From contig JALVAU010000450.1 of the NCBI GenBank assembly GCA_027011025.1, forward strand, positions 1 through 5,808: a stretch of 5,808 nt of DNA, in the 5' to 3' direction. Positions 1 to 5,808 of this stretch are shown one piece after another. The position numbers and the translations under genes were made by a program. Numbering within the stretch: position 1 is the stretch's first letter; every line of letters begins with the position of its first letter. The DNA comes from Campylobacteraceae bacterium (GTDB taxonomy: Bacteria; Campylobacterota; Campylobacteria; Campylobacterales; Sulfurospirillaceae). Below the pieces are notes generated by a model. That model made no database searches. It was not told where the DNA came from and saw only the letters and a program-made list of their open reading frames with translations.

Positions 1-1232
1 GGTGCTTCTCTTACTCCACCATCAACAACATCATACTTCTTTCGCAAAGATTTAAGTATGGCTTGCTGGACATCAAGTGCCATCTTATTTGCTTGTATAA
101 TTTTAGCTCGATTCATCACACTTAAAAATGTATTTTTACTATAATAATCCATATCTCTCATATCGGATCTATTCTCGAGAGCAGCTATATGCTTACTTCT
201 GTTGCTTCTATCTGGTGAGAGAAAAAATGTCTCCAATCCTTTAGAAGATAGGTATCTTCTCTTGCTTGAAGCAGCATTGGCATGTATAGAAATAAAAAGA
301 TCAGCTTTTTTTCTATTTGCAAATTTAGTTCTGTTTCTCAAAGATATAAAATAGTCTCCACTTCTTGTCAAATAGACTCTGTATCCCCTTTTTTTGAGTT
401 CATCTGCACACTTTAGTGCAATTTTCAAAACCGCCCTCTTCTCATATCTTCGCTGATATCCTATAGCTCCAGAATCTTTGCCCCCGTGACCTGGATCTAA
501 AACTATAATTTTACTGCTTGGTATAAAATAGCTTTGTTGAAATTTGCTATCCGTTTTATATCTTTTTGTTTTAGTGCTGGTTGTATTTTGTTTGACAAAA
601 CTAATAGTAACAACATCATCATCTATTGTTAAGTAGTAATCCCTCTTCTTGCTCGTCCTTAAAACAACCCTCAGAGTACTTTTGTCAAATTGCGCCACTC
701 TTATTCTTTGCACTAGTTTTGATTTTATTGTTTTTGATTGTGTGGCTAGTACGGCTTTTATATCAAAAATTTTTCTATAATACTTTTTACTTCTAAGAAC
801 AAATGACTTTATCTGCTTCTTAGATACTTTGTAATTAAATTTTAAATTTAGTTTTTGTTTACTATATGTTATCGAAAGCAACCTGAGTTTTTTAGTTTTT
901 TGTTTTACTACTATCTTTTTGGTTTTTTTTACTTTAGAAGTATAAGAAGAATTTTTAAGTAGTATCGAAAGCTCTTTTTCATAGTTTTTTTCATCAATTT
1001 TTAAAATTTTTGAACTCTTAACCAATCTTTTAAGCGTCTCTATTTTTAGTTTTTCATCATTTTTGATGATGGATTTTATATATATATTTTGCAAAGAATG
1101 AAAAATTCTAAGCATTGTATTTTCATCTGCCAAGCCCATTTGTTTATCAAAAGAGTAAACTCTTTGGAGATATGTTGTTGATGCAAAAAGAGAAATAGAG
1201 ATAAAAATCGATAATACTATTTTTTTAAACAA
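1..1232 (-). CDS. amiA: Exported AMIN-domain N-acetylmuramoyl-L-alanine amidase (Amidase_3), C-terminus off the window
   Basis: This zinc amidase cleaves the bond between N-acetylmuramic acid and the stem-peptide L-alanine in periplasmic peptidoglycan, used in daughter-cell separation and wall remodelling. 410 residues are visible; the reading frame is open to the left edge. Residues 1-18 form a signal peptide (FKK, a hydrophobic stretch, then LFAS). Residues 20-115 are helical and lysine-rich, 116-212 resemble the beta-rich AMIN domain that targets AmiC-type enzymes to the septum or wall, and the Amidase_3 domain starts near 240. The zinc ligands His249 (DPGHGGKDSGA), Glu264 (YEKRAV) and His317 (SIHANA) are present. 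The catalytic Glu expected in a VLVE-like motif would lie beyond the edge, roughly 60-90 residues on. The start is TTG, one base after the upstream stop: an in-frame stop lies 9 bases upstream of it, and the first ATG (codon 32) would lose the signal peptide. The symbol follows Campylobacter/Helicobacter usage; amiC would also fit. Confidence 0.93.
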   Translation of the reverse strand, partial: MFKKIVLSIFISISLFASTTYLQRVYSFDKQMGLADENTMLRIFHSLQNIYIKSIIKNDEKLKIETLKRLVKSSKILKIDEKNYEKELSILLKNSSYTSKVKKTKKIVVKQKTKKLRLLSITYSKQKLNLKFNYKVSKKQIKSFVLRSKKYYRKIFDIKAVLATQSKTIKSKLVQRIRVAQFDKSTLRVVLRTSKKRDYYLTIDDDVVTISFVKQNTTSTKTKRYKTDSKFQQSYFIPSSKIIVLDPGHGGKDSGAIGYQRRYEKRAVLKIALKCADELKKRGYRVYLTRSGDYFISLRNRTKFANRKKADLFISIHANAASSKRRYLSSKGLETFFLSPDRSNRSKHIAALENRSDMRDMDYYSKNTFLSVMNRAKIIQANKMALDVQQAILKSLRKKYDVVDGGVREA

Positions 1233-1233
1233 G

Positions 1234-2325
1234 TTATTTATTTACCAACTTTTCCATAAGCTCTTTGACGCTTATAATTTCATCTAGTTTATATCCGTTT
1301 GAACCTGTAAAAAACAATCCTGTCTCTTTTTTGCCAAGATATGCATCTGAGAGCCTGTCTGCGATACAGTAACCTACCTCTTTTGCCTCTTGACCTCTGT
1401 GGCAAGGACTCACGCAGTTGCTTATACATTTTATCTTTGGTCCCTCTCTTTTATCAACCATTTTTATAAGATTTGTTCTAACACCTCTTGCAGGATATCC
1501 AACCGGTGATTTAAGTAGTTTTATATCTTCTTCTTTAGAGTCAAGAATAACTTGTTTGAAGTTATCACTAGCATCACACTCATGAGTCCCTATAAATCTT
1601 GTACCCATTTGTACCCCATCAGCTCCTAACTCTATCATTTTTACTATGTCGTCATGATCCCAAATACCGCCTGCTGCTATCAATGGAAAATTTCCCCATT
1701 TTTCTATCTCTTCCTTGATGGGTTTTATTAGATTTTCAAGTTGATATTCAGTCTGAAAACACTGCTCATATGTAAATCCTTGGTGACCGCCACTTTTAGG
1801 ACCCTCAACAACAATAGCATCAGGGAGTCTATCGTATCTTTGTTTCCATCTTTTGCATATTATCTTTAAAGCCTTTGCGCTAGAGACTATAGGAACGAGT
1901 GCAACATCTGGATAACCCTCAGTAAATTCTGGCATATTTGTAGGGAGTCCAGCTCCAGTAATTATGATATCTGCACCAAGTTCACAAGCATCCCTTGCAA
2001 CTCTACCATACTCATTGATAGCATAAAGAACATTTACAGCTACAGGCTTACCTTGAGCTATTTTTTTTGCATTTTGAATTATGGCTTTCAAACCATCTCT
2101 TGAATAGAAATTTTCTGCTTCAAACGGTCTATCACTAATCTCTTTTTTTACATATTTACTGTTTTTATAATAGCCTGTACCGACTGAACTAACTACTCCT
2201 AGTCCGCCGTTGAGACTAACGGTACCTGCTAATTTATCCCAGCTTATTCCTAATCCCATACCACCCTGAACAATTGGGTGCTTTATAGTATATTTTCCTA
2301 TTTTTAGAGGTTTTAGAGTCATCAT
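1234..2325 (-). CDS. Nitronate monooxygenase-like FMN oxidoreductase (2-nitropropane dioxygenase family)
   Basis: A 363-residue, single-domain TIM-barrel flavoprotein, predicted cytosolic with no signal peptide. Visible family motifs in order: PIVQGGMG (17-24) after the first strand, NGGLGVVSSVGTG (39-51), GAGLP (124-128), EGPKSGGHQG (174-183) with the family's active-site His181, and PLIAAGGIWD (214-223) followed by GADGVQMGTRF (234-244), which bind the FMN phosphate. Known relatives oxidise alkyl nitronates such as the toxin propionate-3-nitronate, act as NAD(P)H:quinone reductases, or, in the FabK branch, reduce enoyl-ACP; the sequence alone does not tell which applies, so I give no symbol. 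Four cysteines (300, 304, 308, 320) form a C-terminal cluster, which I recall from many clostridial and campylobacterial homologues. The gene is coupled to tyrS upstream and ends one base before the amidase. The first of two adjacent ATGs overlaps the tyrS stop; the second (2322) has better ribosome-binding-site spacing, so the true product may be one residue shorter. Confidence 0.92.
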   Translation of the reverse strand: MMTLKPLKIGKYTIKHPIVQGGMGLGISWDKLAGTVSLNGGLGVVSSVGTGYYKNSKYVKKEISDRPFEAENFYSRDGLKAIIQNAKKIAQGKPVAVNVLYAINEYGRVARDACELGADIIITGAGLPTNMPEFTEGYPDVALVPIVSSAKALKIICKRWKQRYDRLPDAIVVEGPKSGGHQGFTYEQCFQTEYQLENLIKPIKEEIEKWGNFPLIAAGGIWDHDDIVKMIELGADGVQMGTRFIGTHECDASDNFKQVILDSKEEDIKLLKSPVGYPARGVRTNLIKMVDKREGPKIKCISNCVSPCHRGQEAKEVGYCIADRLSDAYLGKKETGLFFTGSNGYKLDEIISVKELMEKLVNK

Positions 2326-3521
2326 TTTACCTTTATTTTTGCAAACTTTCTTTTTCCTACCTGAAGTATGTACTCACCAGTTTCAAGTTGCATCTGCATA
2401 TCGTTTATCTTTTTTTGATTTACGCTAATGGCATTTTGTTTTATATCTCTTCTTGCTTGTGAAGTAGAGGGCTCTAATTTGCAATCAACCAAAGCTTGAG
2501 CTATCCATATCTCCCCATCAACTTCAAACTCTTTCATATCACTTGGAAGTTGATTTTTAGAATGTACTTTTTCAAATTCTGCTTTTGCATTTTTTGCAGC
2601 TTCACTTCCATGGTATCTTTGAACTATCTCTAAAGCGATATTTTCCTTTACGATTTTTGGATGAAGTAAGCCGTCACTAACCTTTTGCTTTAAAGAATCA
2701 ATCTGTTCTATAGATAATGAGCTTAGCAACTCATAATATCTCCACATCAATTCATCGCTAATACTAAGCATCTTCCCGAACATATCATTTGGATGATCTG
2801 TCACCCCTATATAATTTCCAAGAGACTTGCTCATCTTATTTACACCATCTAATCCCTCTAGCAAAGGCATCATAACAACTGCTTGTTCTTTGCCGACTCC
2901 ATATGCTCTTTGAAGATGTCTCCCCATCAAAAGATTAAATTTTTGATCAGTTCCGCCCATCTCTATATCAGATTTTATAGCAACACTATCATAGCCTTGC
3001 AACAACGGATATAGAAATTCACTTATAGATATAGGCGCATTTGATCTGTACCTTTTCTCAAAATCTTCTCTCTCTAGCATTCTTGCAACATTGAATGTAG
3101 TGGTAAGTTCAAGCATACCGGAAGAGCCGAGTCTGTCTATCCATGAAGAGTTAAATAAAATTTCTGTTTTCTTAGGATCCAAAATCTTAAAAACCTGCTC
3201 TTCATAGCTTTTGGCATTTTTTAAGACAGTCTCTTTATCAAGCTTTTTTCTAGTTTCACTTTTTCCCGTAGGGTCTCCTATCATGCCGGTAAAATCACCT
3301 ATTATAAACTGTACAATAGCCCCATATTTTTGGAATAGAGCCATCTTTTGCAAAAGTACAGTATGCCCAAGGTGCAAATCTGGTGCGGTAGGATCAAAAC
3401 CGGCTTTTACAAAATAACTCTTTCCTTTTTCAAAATAGTCAACAAGAAGCTTTTCTACTCTTTTTTCGTCAATTATCTCGCTTACGCCTCGCTTTATCTC
3501 TCTTAAAGCATTTTCCAACAT
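2322..3521 (-). CDS. tyrS: Tyrosyl-tRNA synthetase
   Basis: A cytosolic class I aminoacyl-tRNA synthetase that activates tyrosine with ATP and loads it onto tRNA-Tyr. All landmarks of a complete enzyme are present in 399 residues, a normal length. The Rossmann catalytic core has the HIGH-type motif HLGH at 50-53 within GFDPTAPDLHLGH, the loop GDFTGMIGDPTGKSETRK (75-92), the tyrosine-pocket stretch YPLLQGYDS (171-179, with Tyr171, Gln175 and Asp178), GGTDQKFN (189-196), and KMSKS at 229-233. An S4-type RNA-binding domain fills about 336-397 (QARRDIKQNAISVN). The canonical KMSKS, rather than KFGKT as in E. coli TyrRS, places it in the TyrZ-like (type 2) branch. The start ATG follows AAAGGA at good spacing and lies 9 bases after the spoT stop, so it is cotranscribed with spoT. 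I see no T-box-like leader, and there is no room for one. Confidence 0.98.
   Translation of the reverse strand: MLENALREIKRGVSEIIDEKRVEKLLVDYFEKGKSYFVKAGFDPTAPDLHLGHTVLLQKMALFQKYGAIVQFIIGDFTGMIGDPTGKSETRKKLDKETVLKNAKSYEEQVFKILDPKKTEILFNSSWIDRLGSSGMLELTTTFNVARMLEREDFEKRYRSNAPISISEFLYPLLQGYDSVAIKSDIEMGGTDQKFNLLMGRHLQRAYGVGKEQAVVMMPLLEGLDGVNKMSKSLGNYIGVTDHPNDMFGKMLSISDELMWRYYELLSSLSIEQIDSLKQKVSDGLLHPKIVKENIALEIVQRYHGSEAAKNAKAEFEKVHSKNQLPSDMKEFEVDGEIWIAQALVDCKLEPSTSQARRDIKQNAISVNQKKINDMQMQLETGEYILQVGKRKFAKIKVK
2330..2334 (-). promoter_or_regulatory. Ribosome binding site of the nitronate monooxygenase-like gene, inside tyrS
   Basis: AAAGG lies in the last codons of tyrS, 4 bases before the first ATG (2325-2323) and 7 bases before the second (2322-2320). 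Usual Shine-Dalgarno spacing favours the second ATG. The tyrS stop TGA (2324-2322) overlaps both candidates, so ribosomes finishing tyrS could reinitiate here. Confidence 0.6.
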
Positions 3522-3526
3522 CTCTA

Positions 3527-3532
3527 TCCTTT
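3527..3532 (-). promoter_or_regulatory. Ribosome binding site of tyrS
   Basis: AAAGGA overlaps the last bases of the spoT stop codon TAA (3533-3531) and ends 5 bases before the tyrS ATG (3521-3519). It is the clearest Shine-Dalgarno sequence in the window and supports this start. It also means that termination on spoT happens on top of the tyrS initiation site. Confidence 0.75.
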
Positions 3533-5693
3533 AACTTTTATAAACATCATTTACAGAAACAAACTCTATCACGCTATATTTTGATTTTAAATTATTTCTT
3601 ATGGAATTAACAGATTTATCTGGCAGCTCCAATATCATCTCAAAAAAATCTACATGACCCTCTTCTGATTTGCCTAACTCAATTGTTACTAAATTTATCT
3701 GCATTTTAGCTAAATATGCCAAAAATCTTGCTAAAGCTCCTCTTTTGTTTTCTAGACTGACGATAAGCTTATATCTTTCTGGAGCATCTCTTGTCCATTT
3801 AACAAATACCATCGTAGCATTTTCCTCAAGAAGTCTATATGCCCTATCACACAATTTATGGTGGACAAATACCTGATTTCCTTTTTTAAACCCCATTATA
3901 TCATCACCTCTTTTAGGGTGACAACAAAAATCAAAAAAGACATTTGAGATACTCTGACTAGAGTAAACAACAATATTTTCAAATTTTTGTTTTTTAATTT
4001 TATATCTATCAAATTTTAATAGTGGAAATATTAAACTGTCTGCTTTAGAGTATTTTTTCAATGCATTAACAACATCCTTAAAGTAAACAGAATCTGCAGT
4101 TATCTTAAATACTTTTTTGGTTAAATTCTCTTTCTCTAGCCAATCTAAGATCTTATGCTCTTTGGTATGAAATGTGTTTTTTAAAAGGTTTATAGCAATT
4201 TTTTGATTTATATCTCTTATCTTCTGCCTGCAACTTGTGCGGATAGCATTAATGGCCTTGCCTGTCTTTACGCTTTTTATCCAACTACATCTATATTTTG
4301 GGTCCCTAGAGGTGATTATTTTCACTATATCACCATTTTTTAACTCACTCAATAGTGGAACTTTTTGCTTATTGACATAAGCCTCTTTTGCAAATATACC
4401 AACTTCCGTATGAACCTCATAAGCAAAATCAAGCACAGTAGCACCTCTTGGCAGAGAAAAAATATCACCTTTAGGAGAAAAGACTGCTATATCTTCACTA
4501 TAAAGATTATCTTTTGCTATTTGATAAAACTCTTCTATATTTTCTATCTCATCATTTTGGTTTTTCAACTCATCGAGCCAATCAAGTTTTGGATTTAACC
4601 CACCACTTTTATATTTCCAATGAGCAGCAAGTCCGAATTCGGCTGTTTTATCCATATCATAAGTTCTTATTTGAGACTCTATTATGGATTTATCATCAAA
4701 AACAGTAGTATGTATAGTTTGATAACCATTCTCTTTTGGAATAGCAATATAGTCTTTGAATCTCGCAATTAATGGATTGAATTGTTGATGTATCAATCCT
4801 AACACTTTATAGCAATCTATACTTTTGGCTACTACTACTCTGATAGCCAAAAGATCTAAAACCTCTTCTATAGATATGCCTTTTCTCTGCATTTTGAGAT
4901 ATATGGAGTAGTGGTGTTTGACTCTCTTTACAAGGGTAAAATCACCCTCATTAAATCCATCTTTGAGCATCAAAGTTCTTATTTTTGAGGCAAAATGATT
5001 TAATCTTAATTGTAACTGCTGTTTGTGCTTGTTGATATAATTATCTATCTTTTTGTACTCTAGTGGCATAACATAAAAAAAACTCTTATCTTCAAGATAT
5101 TTTTTGATTGATGAAATACCTAGTCTATGAGCAATAGGAGCATAAACAACAACAGTCTCTTCGCTTATTCTTCTTTGCTTTGAAGGTGATAACCCATGCA
5201 GTGTCATCATATTATGCATTCTATCACACAATTTGATAACCAAAACCCTAACATCGCTGATAGAAGCAAGCAACATCTTTCTAAAAGTTAAAGCTGAGGA
5301 TATAATCCTCTCATTTGAGTAAGAGGGAATTAATTCAACATCTCTTATCTCCATAATTTTAGTCAAACCCTCTACTAAAGTACCTATCTCTTTTGTAAAA
5401 TCTTTTTCTATTTTTTCTATTTCACAATCCGTATCTTCCACCACATCATGCAATAAACCAGCCACAACCATAGCTTCATCACCTCCATAAAAAGAGACAA
5501 GTGAAGCTACGAGTATCGGGTGATTTACATACTCTTCACCACTTTTTCTATATTGGCCATGATGTTGCTTTATAGAAAAATCAATAGCCTTTTGAATTAG
5601 TGGAGTAATTTCCGTAAAGCCCTTAAGAATAGATATAGAAGTCTCTATATCCTTGGATAGTTTTATTTTTTCAATCAACTCTTCTAAAATCAT
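3531..5693 (-). CDS. spoT: RelA/SpoT-type bifunctional (p)ppGpp synthetase/hydrolase
   Basis: This long RSH enzyme makes (p)ppGpp from ATP and GDP/GTP and hydrolyses it, setting the level of the stringent-response alarmone; it is cytosolic and ribosome-associated in known relatives. Domains in the 720 residues: HD hydrolase (about 35-190) with metal and catalytic residues His58, His82-Asp83 (HDVVED), Asp157 and Asn161 (LCDRMHN); synthetase (about 230-360) with KHHYSIYLKM, Asp280 (LDLLAIRV), RFKDYIAIPKENGYQTIHTT (311-330), and Glu339 before QIRT; TGS (about 400-460, with His428 in VHTE); a helical region; a CCHP...HHKLC zinc-finger-like segment (590-615); and ACT (about 640-716). Both catalytic domains look intact. 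RFKD matches the RXKD signature of bifunctional enzymes rather than EXDD of synthetase-only RelA. The length is usual (about 700-740). Its ATG overlaps the rpoZ stop as ATGA, without a strong Shine-Dalgarno sequence, so translation is probably coupled to rpoZ. The symbol relA or rsh is also used. Confidence 0.97.
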   Translation of the reverse strand: MILEELIEKIKLSKDIETSISILKGFTEITPLIQKAIDFSIKQHHGQYRKSGEEYVNHPILVASLVSFYGGDEAMVVAGLLHDVVEDTDCEIEKIEKDFTKEIGTLVEGLTKIMEIRDVELIPSYSNERIISSALTFRKMLLASISDVRVLVIKLCDRMHNMMTLHGLSPSKQRRISEETVVVYAPIAHRLGISSIKKYLEDKSFFYVMPLEYKKIDNYINKHKQQLQLRLNHFASKIRTLMLKDGFNEGDFTLVKRVKHHYSIYLKMQRKGISIEEVLDLLAIRVVVAKSIDCYKVLGLIHQQFNPLIARFKDYIAIPKENGYQTIHTTVFDDKSIIESQIRTYDMDKTAEFGLAAHWKYKSGGLNPKLDWLDELKNQNDEIENIEEFYQIAKDNLYSEDIAVFSPKGDIFSLPRGATVLDFAYEVHTEVGIFAKEAYVNKQKVPLLSELKNGDIVKIITSRDPKYRCSWIKSVKTGKAINAIRTSCRQKIRDINQKIAINLLKNTFHTKEHKILDWLEKENLTKKVFKITADSVYFKDVVNALKKYSKADSLIFPLLKFDRYKIKKQKFENIVVYSSQSISNVFFDFCCHPKRGDDIMGFKKGNQVFVHHKLCDRAYRLLEENATMVFVKWTRDAPERYKLIVSLENKRGALARFLAYLAKMQINLVTIELGKSEEGHVDFFEMILELPDKSVNSIRNNLKSKYSVIEFVSVNDVYKS
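5690..5693 (-). promoter_or_regulatory. ATGA stop-start overlap of rpoZ and spoT
   Basis: The spoT ATG (5693-5691) shares two bases with the rpoZ stop TGA (5692-5690). The 15 bases before the ATG hold no Shine-Dalgarno match; the nearest purine-rich AGGA is about 20 bases upstream, too far to be optimal. The start of spoT therefore probably depends on ribosomes terminating on rpoZ. Confidence 0.6.
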
Positions 5694-5808
5694 TTTATAT
5701 CTGTTATTGAATCTAATCCTACTTTACCATCTGCTATCTCTTTAAGAGCTATATCAGTAAATTTTTCCCTATTATCAACTCTCACCAATGGCATAGCTCC
5801 ATTTGCTA
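5690..5808 (-). CDS. rpoZ: DNA-directed RNA polymerase omega subunit, C-terminal part
   Basis: Only the last 38 codons and the stop TGA are in the window; the N-terminal part, including any ppGpp-contacting residues, lies beyond the right edge. The visible peptide begins ANGAMPLVRVDN and continues with FTDIALKEIADGKV, which resembles the omega segment around IALREIEEG in E. coli RpoZ and, from memory, the LANGATPLV...ADIALYEIAE stretch of Campylobacter omega. Omega is a small subunit that helps fold and hold beta-prime in RNA polymerase and, in E. coli, forms part of a ppGpp-binding site. Position directly before spoT, with a 4-base overlap, is the widespread proteobacterial arrangement and supports the call. 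In Campylobacter pyrH is the next gene upstream, which would be expected just outside the window. Confidence 0.88.
   Translation of the reverse strand, partial: ANGAMPLVRVDNREKFTDIALKEIADGKVGLDSITDIK

Larger units (their letters stand above)
1..5808 (-). other. Segment of one polycistronic unit: rpoZ-spoT-tyrS-flavoprotein-amidase
   Basis: Five genes on the same strand are joined by overlaps or gaps of no more than 9 bases, and no hairpin followed by a T-run is seen between them on the coding strand. This supports a single transcript entering from the right edge and leaving at the left edge. The promoter and terminator are both outside the window. Promoters hidden inside coding sequence cannot be excluded by eye in DNA this AT-rich. 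Confidence 0.8.

Noticed and set aside
923..930. Eight-base A/T homopolymer inside the amidase; similar runs at 2061-2068 in the flavoprotein gene and 5075-5082 in spoT, considered as phase-variable tracts
   Set aside because: Runs of this length occur readily in AT-rich coding DNA (Lys and Phe codons), are shorter than typical contingency tracts, and the reading frames are intact through all three.
1234..2325. Calling the flavoprotein FabK (enoyl-ACP reductase)
   Set aside because: FabK shares the fold and the GGHxG motif, but no fatty-acid synthesis genes are adjacent and the cysteine-containing C-terminus fits the broader nitronate monooxygenase-like group better.
3211..3417. Plus-strand ORF of 68 codons inside tyrS
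   Set aside because: It lies opposite the conserved catalytic core of tyrS, has no recognisable protein features, and is a shadow frame.
3670..3876. Plus-strand ORF of 68 codons opposite the ACT and zinc-finger-like region of spoT
   Set aside because: Antisense to a well-conserved domain, with no ribosome binding site or family resemblance; a shadow frame.
4365..4708. Two overlapping plus-strand ORFs of 77 and 64 codons opposite the TGS and linker region of spoT, with hydrophobic stretches
   Set aside because: The hydrophobic character comes from reading AT-rich antisense DNA; they overlap each other and there is no sign of independent coding.
5692..5699. TATAAAAT resembling a -10 promoter element just before spoT
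   Set aside because: No -35 or other supporting element was seen, such strings are common in AT-rich DNA, and the genes overlap here, which fits cotranscription.
1..5808. Search for a mobile element, CRISPR, toxin-antitoxin, defence or other novel system
   Set aside because: All of the sequence is accounted for by five tightly packed housekeeping genes with similar base composition; no repeats, integrase, transposase or unexplained gap was seen.

Overview
The window is a compact, AT-rich stretch of a bacterial chromosome in which every gene lies on the minus strand. It most likely comes from a member of the Campylobacterota (the former Epsilonproteobacteria: Sulfurimonas, Sulfurovum, Campylobacter and relatives). 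Three things point there: the gene order rpoZ - spoT - tyrS - nitronate-monooxygenase-like gene - AMIN-domain amidase, which I recall from Campylobacter jejuni and related genomes; the protein character, rich in Lys, Ile, Phe and Ser with heavy AGA and ATA codon use; and a single long RSH enzyme next to rpoZ. The genus cannot be fixed from this window.

In transcription order (right to left): the 3' end of rpoZ (RNA polymerase omega subunit, cut by the right edge); spoT, a full-length RelA/SpoT-type (p)ppGpp synthetase/hydrolase; tyrS, a complete tyrosyl-tRNA synthetase; a complete flavin-dependent nitronate monooxygenase-like oxidoreductase; and an exported zinc N-acetylmuramoyl-L-alanine amidase, cut by the left edge. 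The junctions are a 4-base ATGA overlap (rpoZ/spoT), a 9-base gap (spoT/tyrS), a 4-base overlap or a 1-base overlap depending on the start (tyrS/oxidoreductase), and a 1-base gap (oxidoreductase/amidase). No terminator, convincing internal promoter, RNA gene, repeat array, CRISPR or mobile element is visible, and there is no gene-free stretch longer than 9 bases. The five genes therefore look like one translationally coupled operon segment, with its promoter upstream of rpoZ, outside the window.

The set combines transcription (omega), the stringent-response alarmone, tRNA charging and cell-wall remodelling. The rpoZ-spoT pairing has a known logic, because (p)ppGpp acts on RNA polymerase in proteobacteria. 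The link to tyrS, the flavoprotein and the amidase is conserved as gene order, but a functional link is inference. I see a normal housekeeping region and no evidence of an undescribed system. The points most worth a second look are a four-cysteine cluster in the flavoprotein, the TTG start of the amidase without a clear ribosome binding site, and the lysine-rich N-terminal region of the amidase.
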